Source: JBDKTK01 sp039680225 (GTDB lineage: Bacteria > Desulfobacterota > Syntrophia > Syntrophales > UBA4778). From it: 17,173 nucleotides of DNA. The position numbers and the translations under genes were made by a program. The number at the start of each line of letters is the position of its first letter. Position 1 is the stretch's first letter. Below the pieces are notes generated by a model. The model ran no database searches and was not told where the DNA came from. It saw only the letters and a list, made by a program, of their open reading frames with translations. Shown here piece by piece: positions 8,368 to 15,769 of the stretch. Where the stretch lies: contig JBDKTK010000381.1 in the NCBI GenBank assembly GCA_039680225.1, positions 1 to 17,173 of the forward strand. The letters are read 5' to 3'.

Positions 8368-9217
8368 TCAGCCGGTGGAGATAAAAAAGATACTCCTGCC
8401 CACGGACGGTTCCGATTACAGCAGGACGGCCGCCGATTACGCCATATATGCGGCCAGGCTGCTCAAGGCCCAAATAACGGCCCTTCACGTGATGGACATA
8501 AAAATAATCCAGGGGCCCCTCTTCAGCGATGTCGCCTTCTACAGCGGGTTGCCGGTTTATTATGAATTCCTTCCCAAAATTGAGGACGCCCTGAGCAAAA
8601 GGGCGGACACCATCCTGGACGAAATCCGGAAAAAATCCGAACAGGCGGGGGTCGCAATCGAGCTGAATAAAACCTCCGGGATTATTGAAGACACGATAAT
8701 CCGGCAGGGCGATAATTTTGACCTGACCGTGCTGGCGAAAAGGGGCGAGCACTTCCATTTCAACGCAGGAGGACTGCTCGGGTCCACGGCCGAATCCGTG
8801 GTGCGCCGGTCAAAAAGACCGGTCCTGATAACCCCTGTCGATTTCAGGGAGATTGAGAGCATCGGCCTCGCTTTCGACGGCAGCATCCCCGCAACAAACG
8901 CCCTTAAGCTGGCGGCCTGGCTCTCGGAGCAGGCCCATTGGCCGATAACGACACTGATAATCAGCGACGATTCGGCGCTGGGGGCGGAACTTACCAGGAA
9001 GGTGGAGACTTTCCTTGACGACAAGCAAGTGGATAACGAGGTCCTGCTGCTGAGGGGCCGCGAGGACAAGGAGATCATGCGGTTCATCGGGGAGGGGGCC
9101 GTAGAGATGATGATCATGGGCGCCTACGGCAAAGGACGCCTGAAAGAATTTTTCCTCGGCAGCACCACATCAAATGTCATACGCAACAGCAACATTCCCG
9201 TCCTGCTGATGCATTAG
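8360..9217 (+). CDS. Tandem-domain universal stress protein
   Basis: Two UspA domains are fused (residues about 8-160 and 166-285). The first begins ILLPTDGSD and ends RPVLITP; its ATP loop keeps the terminal G-S-T (Gly141-Ser142) but the spacing from its first glycine is not canonical. The second has a perfect G-x2-G-x9-G-S loop (Gly254, Gly257, Gly267, Ser268), so nucleotide binding is probably carried by the C-terminal half. An asymmetric pair like this is common in double-Usp proteins. The ATG at 8360 overlaps the upstream gene by 8 nt and is chosen because a purine-rich AGGCGGGAG lies just before it. A GTG at 8339 is possible but lacks a ribosome-binding site. The gene ends the three-gene operon and faces surE convergently. 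Confidence 0.92.
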   Translation: MPDQPVEIKKILLPTDGSDYSRTAADYAIYAARLLKAQITALHVMDIKIIQGPLFSDVAFYSGLPVYYEFLPKIEDALSKRADTILDEIRKKSEQAGVAIELNKTSGIIEDTIIRQGDNFDLTVLAKRGEHFHFNAGGLLGSTAESVVRRSKRPVLITPVDFREIESIGLAFDGSIPATNALKLAAWLSEQAHWPITTLIISDDSALGAELTRKVETFLDDKQVDNEVLLLRGREDKEIMRFIGEGAVEMMIMGAYGKGRLKEFFLGSTTSNVIRNSNIPVLLMH

Positions 9218-9221
9218 AGAT

Positions 9222-9242
9222 TAGACCGTTTCCGTCTATTTT
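9222..9242 (+). terminator. Weak terminator of the Usp operon
   Basis: TAGAC (9222-9226) pairs with GTCTA (9234-9238) around a 7-nt loop and is followed by TTTT, directly after the Usp stop codon. The stem is only 5 bp. Confidence 0.4.
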
Positions 9243-9267
9243 AAAAATGTAAGAATCAGAAGAGATA

Positions 9268-10047
9268 TTATTTTTTTCTTTTCAGGTAATCGCACAAATT
9301 CCTGTCCAGGTCGGGCAGGACGTCGTGGCGGGTGAGGTCGTAGTATATCGGGGTCACCGATATCATCCCCTGTTTCAGGGCGGTGCAGTCCGATTGGCCC
9401 TCCTCCAGGTCGCAGAACTGGGTCTCTCCGGCCATCCAGTAGTATACGTTCTCCCGGGGGTCCAGTCTCCTTTCGAAGGATTCGACCAGCCGGCCCCGGC
9501 CCTGCTTCACGACCATAACTCCTTTTATCTGTTCTTCCGGAAGCGCCGGGACGTTGATGTTCAGGGGAATGGTGTGGAAGAATTTATGCTCGGTTATGAA
9601 CCGGGCCATTTTTGCCGCAAACCGGGCCGCCACGCTGAAGTCCGCATCCTTGTCATGGCTGTCGAGGGATATCGCCATCGACGGTATTCCCATAATCGCC
9701 CCTTCCGTAGCGGCGGAAACGGTTCCCGAATATATGACATTTATCCCGACATTCGCGCCGCGGTTGATCCCGGAGACCACGAGGTCGATATCCTCGCCGG
9801 ACAGCTCGATAATCCCGATCTTGACGCAGTCGGCCGGGGTGCCCGATACCGCATAGCCGAAATTGTCCCCATTTTTCCTGGCATTGCGCACCATGAGGGG
9901 ACGCGAAATGCTGATGGCGTGCCCTATGGCGCTCTGCTCGGTTTCCGGGGCGACGACGATGCAGTCGGCGATCCGGGACAGTTCCTCGTAAAGGGCGAAG
10001 AGGCCCTTGGCGTAAATGCCGTCATCGTTGGTCAGGAGAAATTTCAT
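9268..10047 (-). CDS. surE: 5'-nucleotidase SurE
   Basis: SurE is a metal-dependent nucleoside-5'-monophosphate phosphatase of the cytoplasm, linked to stationary-phase and stress survival. The 259-residue product starts MKFLLTNDDG with metal ligands Asp8 and Asp9. Ser39 in ETEQSAIGHA and Asn95 in SGINRGAN complete the metal site, and GTPADCV (69-75) is another family signature. The start at 10047 is preferred over an upstream in-frame codon at 10080 because it gives the canonical N-terminus and has GGAAG (10055-10059) seven bases upstream. The codons between 10048 and 10080 run into an inverted-repeat element and are not expected to be translated. The gene lies downstream of dnaK but is separated from it by a strong terminator, so it needs its own promoter. 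Confidence 0.95.
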   Translation of the reverse strand: MKFLLTNDDGIYAKGLFALYEELSRIADCIVVAPETEQSAIGHAISISRPLMVRNARKNGDNFGYAVSGTPADCVKIGIIELSGEDIDLVVSGINRGANVGINVIYSGTVSAATEGAIMGIPSMAISLDSHDKDADFSVAARFAAKMARFITEHKFFHTIPLNINVPALPEEQIKGVMVVKQGRGRLVESFERRLDPRENVYYWMAGETQFCDLEEGQSDCTALKQGMISVTPIYYDLTRHDVLPDLDRNLCDYLKRKK

Positions 10048-10058
10048 CAAATCACTTC

Positions 10059-10184
10059 CAGGCTGTTGAAAAACGCTCATCCCCCGTCAAGCGAGGACAG
10101 GTCTGCTGCGTTGCGCTGCAAACCTCATCGCTCAACCTATAAGGTTTTTGCGCGCCTTGCAGCTAGGCGTTTTTGAACAGCCTG
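10059..10184. repeat. MITE-like inverted-repeat element in the surE leader
   Basis: The 17-bp ends CAGGCTGTTGAAAAACG (10059-10075) and CGTTTTTGAACAGCCTG (10168-10184) are inverted copies with one mismatch. Inside are further dyads, such as GCTGCAA / TTGCAGC and AACCT-ATA-AGGTT, so the whole 126 bp can fold on itself. ACTT directly follows the right end (10185-10188) and lies one base outside the left end (10054-10057), which could be a target duplication. No coding capacity exists. Elements with similar GGCTGTTGAAAAACG ends are, from memory, frequent in Deltaproteobacteria. Confidence 0.65.
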
Positions 10185-10210
10185 ACTTGGATAGCAGCTT
10201 TCAAACTTCC

Positions 10211-10238
10211 CTTATAGTCTGGAAAGTAGTTTAGATAA
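10211..10238 (-). promoter_or_regulatory. Candidate surE promoter
   Basis: On the minus strand a good -10 box, TATAAG (10211-10216), is preceded at 16 bp by a poor -35, TTATCT (10233-10238). It lies between the dnaK terminator and the inverted-repeat element, where a surE promoter is needed. Confidence 0.3.
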
Positions 10239-10268
10239 AAAAAACCGGTTAATCAATACCTGCAAATG

Positions 10269-10292
10269 AAAAAGGGGGCGCAAAGCGCCCCC
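10269..10292 (-). terminator. Intrinsic terminator of the dnaK operon
   Basis: On the minus strand a perfect 8-bp GC stem (10285-10292 with 10274-10281, 3-nt loop) is followed by TTTTT (10269-10273), 25 bp after the dnaK stop codon. This is a textbook rho-independent terminator. Confidence 0.88.
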
Positions 10293-10316
10293 AACATTCA
10301 TTTTTGTTAATATCCT

Positions 10317-12245
10317 TTATTTTACCTCTTCGAAATCGGCGTCGACAACATTGTCGTCCTTTTTCTGCTGGCCCTGCTGCGCGCCTGCTCCCGCCTGGCC
10401 ACCAGCCTGTCCTCCAGCCTGGCCGCCCGCCTGCTGTTCGGCAGTCTTGGCGTACATGGCCTCGGCAAGCTTATGGGAAGCAGTGGTAAGCTCTTCCTGG
10501 GCCGCCTTGATGGCGTCGAGGTCGTCAGCGCCCATGACCGATTTCAGCTTCGCAATGGCGTCCTCGATCCTGGACTTCTCGGCGGCGCCGATCTTGTCCC
10601 CGAATTCCTTGACGTTCTTCTCGACAGAGTAGATCATCGAGTCGGCCTGGTTGCGCGCCTCGATGAGGTCGCGGCGCTTCCTGTCCTCTTCAGCATGGGA
10701 CTCGGCCTCCCTGGTCATCTTGTCTATCTCCTCCTTGGAAAGTCCGCTGGAAGCCGTGATCCTGATGCTCTGCTCCTTCCCCGTGCCTAAATCCTTGGCC
10801 GAGACGTGGACTATGCCGTTGGCGTCGATATCGAAAGTGACCTCGATCTGCGGCACTCCGCGGGGCGCCGTGGGTATCCCGACGAGCTCGAAACGGCCCA
10901 GGGTCTTGTTGTCCGGGGCCATCGACCTTTCGCCCTGAAGGACGTGGATGCTGACCGCCGGCTGGTTGTCGGCCGCCGTGGAGAAGATCTGGCTCTTCCG
11001 GGTCGGGATCGTCGTGTTCTTCTCGATGAGCTTGGTCATGACGCCGCCCAGGGTCTCGATACCCAGCGACAGCGGGGTAACGTCGAGGAGCAGGACGTCC
11101 TTGACCTCTCCCGAAAGGACACCGCCCTGGATGGCCGCGCCGACCGCGACGACTTCATCCGGGTTGACGCCCTTGTGGGGCTCTTTGCCGAAAAGGTCCT
11201 TAACTTTCTGCTGGACTCGCGGCATCCTTGTCATTCCGCCAACCAGGATCACTTCATCGATGTCCCGGGGAGAATAACCCGCGTCATTCAAAGCTGTCCG
11301 GCAGGGCTGCTCCAGTTTGGCGATCAGGTCTTCAACCAGCTGCTCGAGCTTGGAGCGGGAAAGCTTCATCAGGAGGTGCTTGGGACCGGACGCGTCGGCC
11401 GTGACGAAGGGCAGGTTTATGTCCGTTTCCATTGTCGTAGAGAGTTCCATTTTTGCCTTCTCGGAAGCTTCCTTGATCCTCTGCAGGGCCATCCTGTCCT
11501 TGCGCAGGTCGATACCCTGGTCTTTTTTGAATTCATCGCAGACCCAGTCGATTATTTTCTGGTCGAAATCCTCGCCTCCGAGATGCGTATCGCCGTTCGT
11601 GGATTTGACTTCAAAAACGCCTTCGCCCAGCTCCAGGATGGAAATATCGAAGGTGCCGCCGCCCAGATCGAATACGGCGATCTTTTCGTCTTTTTTCTTA
11701 TCGAGGCCGTAAGCCAGGGAAGCGGCTGTCGGCTCGTTAATGATCCTCAGGACATTGAGACCCGCGATCTTGCCGGCGTCCTTCGTCGCCTGCCTCTGGG
11801 AGTCGTTGAAATAAGCCGGGACGGTAATAACGGCGTCCGTTACTTTATCCCCCAGGTAATCTTCCGCGGTCTGTTTCATCTTCATGAGGATGAAAGCGGA
11901 GATCTCCGCCGGGCTGTAATTGCGCCCCCGGATCGTGACCTGAGCGTCCCCATTGCTGCCTTCAGTTATTTTATATGATGCAAGTTTCCTGTCGTACTGG
12001 GCTTCGGGCGAGCTGAATTTACGACCGATCAGCCTTTTTATTGCATACACGGTGTTTTCCGGATTCGTGACAGCCTGGCGTTTGGCGGCCTGCCCCACCA
12101 GCCTTTCCCCTTTTTCGGTGAAGGCGACCATGGAAGGGGTTGTCCTGCTCCCTTCCTGGTTGGGAATAACCACCGGGTCCCCGCCTTCCATTATCGCTAC
12201 GCAGGAATTTGTGGTTCCTAGATCTATTCCAATTATTCTTGCCAT
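10317..12245 (-). CDS. dnaK: Molecular chaperone DnaK (Hsp70)
   Basis: DnaK is the cytoplasmic ATP-driven Hsp70 that binds exposed hydrophobic peptides, cycling with DnaJ and GrpE. The 642-residue sequence is full length. The phosphate-1 loop IGIDLGTTNS is at 5-14, the second phosphate loop FDLGGGTFD at 192-200, and the interdomain linker region DVLLLDVTPLSLG follows the nucleotide-binding domain. A substrate-binding domain and helical lid come next. The C-terminal tail is rich in Gly, Gln and Ala with GQAG repeats and ends DADFEEVK, a common bacterial ending. A strong ribosome-binding site (AAAAGGAGG, 12251-12259) lies 5 nt before the start. grpE is 44 bp upstream on the same strand. No dnaJ follows; transcription ends at the terminator near 10269-10292. 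Confidence 0.99.
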   Translation of the reverse strand: MARIIGIDLGTTNSCVAIMEGGDPVVIPNQEGSRTTPSMVAFTEKGERLVGQAAKRQAVTNPENTVYAIKRLIGRKFSSPEAQYDRKLASYKITEGSNGDAQVTIRGRNYSPAEISAFILMKMKQTAEDYLGDKVTDAVITVPAYFNDSQRQATKDAGKIAGLNVLRIINEPTAASLAYGLDKKKDEKIAVFDLGGGTFDISILELGEGVFEVKSTNGDTHLGGEDFDQKIIDWVCDEFKKDQGIDLRKDRMALQRIKEASEKAKMELSTTMETDINLPFVTADASGPKHLLMKLSRSKLEQLVEDLIAKLEQPCRTALNDAGYSPRDIDEVILVGGMTRMPRVQQKVKDLFGKEPHKGVNPDEVVAVGAAIQGGVLSGEVKDVLLLDVTPLSLGIETLGGVMTKLIEKNTTIPTRKSQIFSTAADNQPAVSIHVLQGERSMAPDNKTLGRFELVGIPTAPRGVPQIEVTFDIDANGIVHVSAKDLGTGKEQSIRITASSGLSKEEIDKMTREAESHAEEDRKRRDLIEARNQADSMIYSVEKNVKEFGDKIGAAEKSRIEDAIAKLKSVMGADDLDAIKAAQEELTTASHKLAEAMYAKTAEQQAGGQAGGQAGGQAGAGAQQGQQKKDDNVVDADFEEVK

Positions 12246-12289
12246 GTGTTCCTCCTTTTACAGCAAATCTATTTAATTTATTTCGTTGT

Positions 12290-12850
12290 TTATGTGTTTT
12301 TAGCGACGGAAACCTTGGCCGGCCTCAACAGCCTGCCGTTAAGCATGTAGCCCTTTTCAAATTCCTCGACTATGGAGTTGTCGTTTTCAGCGCTTCCCGG
12401 CACGCTCATGACGGCTTCGTGCACATTGGGGTCGAATTCCCGGTCCTTTGTCTGAATGGCCTCAACGCCGTACCTGGCCAGGAGGTCTCTGAATTGCCCC
12501 TGGATCAGGTCCAGACCTTCGAGAAAAGAGTCGAAATCCCGGGAATTTCCCGCATGCTCGCGTGCCCTTTCCATATTGTCGAGTATGGAAAGAAGGTCCT
12601 TCAATATGTTCTCGTTCGCATACTTTATGTAATCGGCGCGTTCCCTGGCCGCGCGTTTTTTGTAGTTATCGAGGTCGGCGACTGCCCTCAGGTACTTGTC
12701 GTAGTTTGCCGCAGCTTCCTTTTGCTTCTCTTCCAGTTGTTCCTGAAGATTTGCTTCTCCGGCTTTGGTTTCTTCTTCAACTTTGGCCTGATCTGTGGCG
12801 CCTTCTTTATGTTTCAGGTGATGCTTTTCACCCTGATGGTCTTTCTTCAT
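12290..12850 (-). CDS. grpE: Nucleotide exchange factor GrpE
   Basis: GrpE is the dimeric co-chaperone that releases ADP from DnaK. The 186-residue protein has a charged, coiled-coil N-terminal part (about 1-60), the family segment YLRAVADLDNYKKRAARE in the long helix, then LLSILDNMERA. A C-terminal beta domain with EFDPNVHEAV and GRLLRPAKVSV completes the fold. It lies between gmhA (16 bp upstream) and dnaK (44 bp downstream) on one strand, consistent with one transcript. A GGAG lies about 10 nt before the start, inside the end of the short gap. hrcA, the usual upstream neighbour in many bacteria, is absent from this window. Confidence 0.98.
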   Translation of the reverse strand: MKKDHQGEKHHLKHKEGATDQAKVEEETKAGEANLQEQLEEKQKEAAANYDKYLRAVADLDNYKKRAARERADYIKYANENILKDLLSILDNMERAREHAGNSRDFDSFLEGLDLIQGQFRDLLARYGVEAIQTKDREFDPNVHEAVMSVPGSAENDNSIVEEFEKGYMLNGRLLRPAKVSVAKNT

Positions 12851-12866
12851 TTTAAAAACACTCCGA

Positions 12867-13460
12867 TCATTTGCTATCAGGCTTTTGAAAGAGCTTATAG
12901 TCGATCATTTCGCAGATCACATGACCTGCCGTAATATGCGCCTCCTGGACCCTGGGGGTAAGGTTCGACGATACATTAAGGGGATAATCGGCCGCTTTGG
13001 CGATAGCTCCTCCGTCCCTGCCGGTCAGCGCGATGGTTGTCATTCCGATCTTCTTGGCAGCTTCCAGTCCCTTTATGACGTTCGGGGAATTCCCGCTCGT
13101 GCTTAGCCCCCACGCTATGTCGCCCGGCTGGCCGACGGCCCGGATCTGCTTCGAGAAAATCTCGTTGAATTCGTAGTCGTTGGCGATGCTTGTCAGTACG
13201 GAACTGTCGGTCGTCAGGGCTATGGCCGGCAGCGGCGGCCTTTCTATCAAAAACCTGTTCACAAATTCCGCAGCCAGGTGCTGTGCGTCGGCGGCGCTCC
13301 CCCCGTTGCCGAACAGAAGGATTTTATTACCCTTTTTGAGGGCAGCAGTGATCACGTCGATAACCTTCACCAACCTGCCCAGGTTTTCGGCCAGGAATAT
13401 TTCCTTTACGCGGTTGCTCTCTTTGAAACAGCGGATTATTATGTCCTCAATTTCTTCCAT
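12867..13460 (-). CDS. gmhA: Sedoheptulose-7-phosphate isomerase (SIS domain)
   Basis: GmhA converts sedoheptulose 7-phosphate to glycero-manno-heptose 7-phosphate, the first step of the ADP-heptose or GDP-heptose pathway for lipopolysaccharide core or surface glycans. The 197 residues contain GNGGSAADAQHLAAEFVNRF (about 52-71), with the catalytic Glu in the AEF segment. The SIS phosphate loop LSTSGNSPNV, TGRDGG and TPRVQEAHITAGHVICEMID follow, the last containing the catalytic His. Length and motifs are standard. It is the first gene of a probable gmhA-grpE-dnaK operon, an unusual setting for a heptose gene. Other heptose genes (hldE, gmhB) are not in the window. A near-consensus promoter is found 53 bp upstream. 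Confidence 0.95.
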   Translation of the reverse strand: MEEIEDIIIRCFKESNRVKEIFLAENLGRLVKVIDVITAALKKGNKILLFGNGGSAADAQHLAAEFVNRFLIERPPLPAIALTTDSSVLTSIANDYEFNEIFSKQIRAVGQPGDIAWGLSTSGNSPNVIKGLEAAKKIGMTTIALTGRDGGAIAKAADYPLNVSSNLTPRVQEAHITAGHVICEMIDYKLFQKPDSK

Positions 13461-13512
13461 TAAGTACCTGTTTTTAAAAGGATTGTCGCGTTAAGGAACT
13501 GCGATCCAACCT

Positions 13513-13541
13513 AATATAAGAACGGCCCCCCCCGCTGTCAA
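13513..13541 (-). promoter_or_regulatory. Strong sigma-70 promoter with a G8 spacer tract, for gmhA-grpE-dnaK
   Basis: The minus strand has a perfect TTGACA (13536-13541), a 17-bp spacer and TATATT (13513-13518), the best promoter in the window. Transcription should begin near 13506, about 46 nt before the gmhA start. The spacer contains eight consecutive G residues. No CIRCE element or heat-shock sigma consensus was seen beside it. Confidence 0.75.
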
Positions 13542-13564
13542 GGAAACCGGGCCCAAAAAGGCTC

Positions 13565-13600
13565 TTTTTATGAAAGCGTAGCATAAAAAAACGGGTTTTT
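13565..13600 (-). terminator. AT-rich hairpins after the nrdD-like gene, possible terminator
   Basis: Downstream of the nrdD-like stop codon lie two AT-rich dyads: TTTTTATG (13565-13572) with CATAAAAA (about 13582-13589), and an adjoining A-run/T-run stem around ACGGG at about 13584-13600. They could end transcription on either strand, but the stems are weak. Confidence 0.35.
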
Positions 13601-13627
13601 TAGTTAAATCGAGGCACTTGGGAGGTG

Positions 13628-15640
13628 TCAGGAAAATGCTTTTTCCGTGTCGGCCAATTCCGCCGCTTTCCCGGGATTGAGGCTGGAACTGCGGGCAAAA
13701 TACCCGGTGACCTTGCTTATCACCTCCAGGTTTTTACCGCCGCAGTCCGGACAGGCGCCAGCCCGTCCGGGAGAGGTTTTTTTACAATCAAGGCATCCCG
13801 TAAAAACCGGGGCGAACGTCAGCTGCCTGCTGCCCGTTTCCAGAAACGAATAGCGGAGCAGGCTGCAGATCTGTTCCGGGTCCCATCCGGTTGAAGGAAT
13901 TCTCGTGCAGGCCCCCTCGAGTTGTGCGTGCAGGGCGCCCTCCAGAAGGACCCTTTGCTGCGGCCCGATGCCAGGGCCTGCCTGCAGCGAGGCGGATTCG
14001 GAATAGTACACCCCTCCGGAAGCAAAATCGCCCTGGATGAACCTCGCCGATTCCGGCGAGAACCTCTTGAGGTCAAGCCGGGCGAATTTATATGAAGCGC
14101 TCTCGGCGGGCGTCTGCCCCAGGAGCACTTTCAAGCCGTATTTTTTTGAGAGCCGGCCGGTGGTTTTTTTAATGAAAGAGATCACGTCCCTGCAGAACTC
14201 GAGCGCCTGCCCGTTCTTTTCGAACCCAATGCCTTTATGGATCCTGAAAAGCTCGGCCAAGCCGGCCAAACCAATGAGATAGACCGACTTTTCAATGTTC
14301 AGGTAGGGCGTCCCGTCTCTGTCGACAGTCAGGAACGACAGGGGGCCTTGCGGTTCGCTGAGAAGGCCCTCGAAAAAAGCCCTCTTTTCGGAATGGGCCC
14401 GGACGGCAGTTTCCAGGCTCTTGCCGATCAGGGAGAAAAGCTCCGCGTCGCTTTTGCGGGCCAGGTAACCCGGCCTTGCCAGGTTGAGGCTGACATTCTG
14501 AATCGCGGCGCAGCGCATTTTCCACGGCTCCAGGGATTTTGAGCTTGCGCAGGCAAACGGCAGAGCGGCGGAGTCTTTCCTGTCGAAAACAAAATGCGGG
14601 TTGCCCATCGCCGCAGCCGTTTCGCAACACAAGAGCAGGAAATCCTTGTTTTCCGGCAGGAAAGCGTTTTCATTCAAATGGATGACCGGGATCGGGAAGA
14701 AGAAGGGCCTTCCCCGTGCGTCGCCCTGCCTGAAGGCCTCCAGGATCGCCTGGGCGAACCGGCGGGCGCCCGGCATATAGTCGGCATATTTTTTCCCGGT
14801 CTCCAGGCCTCCCGGTCCGATGGCCTTTGCCGTTTTGAGGTGGTCCGGCACATCCCAATAGAAGTCCATTGCCGTGGACATAAGCTGCCCGCCCCTCGCA
14901 GTTGCGAGCTGGGAAAATTCAAACACCAGCATCTGCGCGAGCTGCTTTATTTCCCTGTAGCCCAGGGTTGTAAGATAGGGAGCGAAAAGGATATTTACCG
15001 CATCCCACTGCACCGATCCCCCGAAATTGCCCTGGAGCGCCGCGCTGAACCTGACCATGTGGGCCAGAAGCACCTCGGCATGCTTTGCCGGGGCCGCTAC
15101 CGAGAACCAGTCCGGCAGGTCGAGCCCGAATTTCTTCACGTATTCCAGCGACTGGAAAATGCTGTAAGGCCGGTCGATGAAGCCCAGGTCATGAATGTGC
15201 AGGTCACCCGAGATATGGGCCTCGGCCACCTCCGGAGAAAAGATATGGTTCAGGGCGTATTCGCGCTTGATCCCTTCGGCCAGCGCCAGGTTCGTGCCTT
15301 CCGGCCAGTGGGGCACGTTGGCATTTTCCCTGTTCTGGTGCTTGATAAGATCGGCTATGTCGAACAGCGGGAATCCGAGGCGGGCATGCATCCGGCGGGC
15401 CTTCTCCATTCCCCTCTCAACCAGCTTGGCATTGGCGAGCTCGCGGATCAGCGAGGCGGTGAGGGTTGAAATTCCCGACGCGACAATCTGTTTCTCGACC
15501 TCGCGGCTGATCGCGGCGGCGGTTTCCTCGGGAATGCCGGCCTCGCGGACCAGGGCGTCAATGATCCTCTGCCGGTCCCATTCCACGACCTCCTCGCCGG
15601 AAGTCCTGACAAACAGGGTTAGGTCTGTCGTGTCGCGCAT
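13628..15640 (-). CDS. nrdD: Anaerobic (class III) ribonucleotide reductase, NrdD-like
   Basis: Class III reductase makes deoxyribonucleotides without oxygen, using a glycyl radical installed by the radical-SAM activase NrdG. The 670-residue protein has an N-terminal ATP-cone (about 10-100), a conserved core with DLHIHDLGF, GNFGGSVQWDAVNILFAPYL and RGGQ, and a Cys-containing loop (Cys364, Cys377 in KMRCAAIQNVSLNL). LLGQTPAES follows at about 507-514. The C-terminus has a four-Cys zinc site (616, 619, 630, 633) and the radical site VTGY with Gly646. The tail NPGKAAELADTEKAFS diverges from the usual N-x-GK-x2-E-x3-R-x2-Y ending, and Lys replaces the usual Arg before VTGY. nrdG is not in the window. 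The start at 15640 has only a weak AAGAG site. The product indicates anaerobic life. Confidence 0.88.
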   Translation of the reverse strand: MRDTTDLTLFVRTSGEEVVEWDRQRIIDALVREAGIPEETAAAISREVEKQIVASGISTLTASLIRELANAKLVERGMEKARRMHARLGFPLFDIADLIKHQNRENANVPHWPEGTNLALAEGIKREYALNHIFSPEVAEAHISGDLHIHDLGFIDRPYSIFQSLEYVKKFGLDLPDWFSVAAPAKHAEVLLAHMVRFSAALQGNFGGSVQWDAVNILFAPYLTTLGYREIKQLAQMLVFEFSQLATARGGQLMSTAMDFYWDVPDHLKTAKAIGPGGLETGKKYADYMPGARRFAQAILEAFRQGDARGRPFFFPIPVIHLNENAFLPENKDFLLLCCETAAAMGNPHFVFDRKDSAALPFACASSKSLEPWKMRCAAIQNVSLNLARPGYLARKSDAELFSLIGKSLETAVRAHSEKRAFFEGLLSEPQGPLSFLTVDRDGTPYLNIEKSVYLIGLAGLAELFRIHKGIGFEKNGQALEFCRDVISFIKKTTGRLSKKYGLKVLLGQTPAESASYKFARLDLKRFSPESARFIQGDFASGGVYYSESASLQAGPGIGPQQRVLLEGALHAQLEGACTRIPSTGWDPEQICSLLRYSFLETGSRQLTFAPVFTGCLDCKKTSPGRAGACPDCGGKNLEVISKVTGYFARSSSLNPGKAAELADTEKAFS

Positions 15641-15769
15641 AATGTGCTCTTAGTAAGTGGGATAATAAATCAGGCCCGTAAGGGACCCGCATTGATTATT
15701 TCATGGTGGGGATAAAGTCAATTCAGATTTGAGTTTAAGTTTTTACAACACTGTGGTTTGTCAAGCTGC

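Noticed and set aside
10381..10440. Tandem repeat in the DnaK C-terminal tail
   Set aside because: Short Gly-Gln-Ala repeats are common in the disordered tail of DnaK and need no special explanation.
10806..11978. 390-codon + strand frame opposite dnaK
   Set aside because: dnaK is unmistakable on the other strand; this frame is its shadow.
13461..13627. CIRCE heat-shock operator upstream of gmhA-grpE-dnaK
   Set aside because: No TTAGCACTC-N9-GAGTGCTAA or close variant is present on either strand in this interval.
14594..15469. 291-codon + strand frame opposite nrdD
   Set aside because: It is a shadow of the class III reductase gene; no ribosome-binding site or motif.
15641..15769. NrdR boxes in the region upstream of the nrdD-like gene
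   Set aside because: The only partial palindrome (around ACAACACTGTGG) does not fit the 16-bp NrdR consensus, and no second box at the expected spacing was found.
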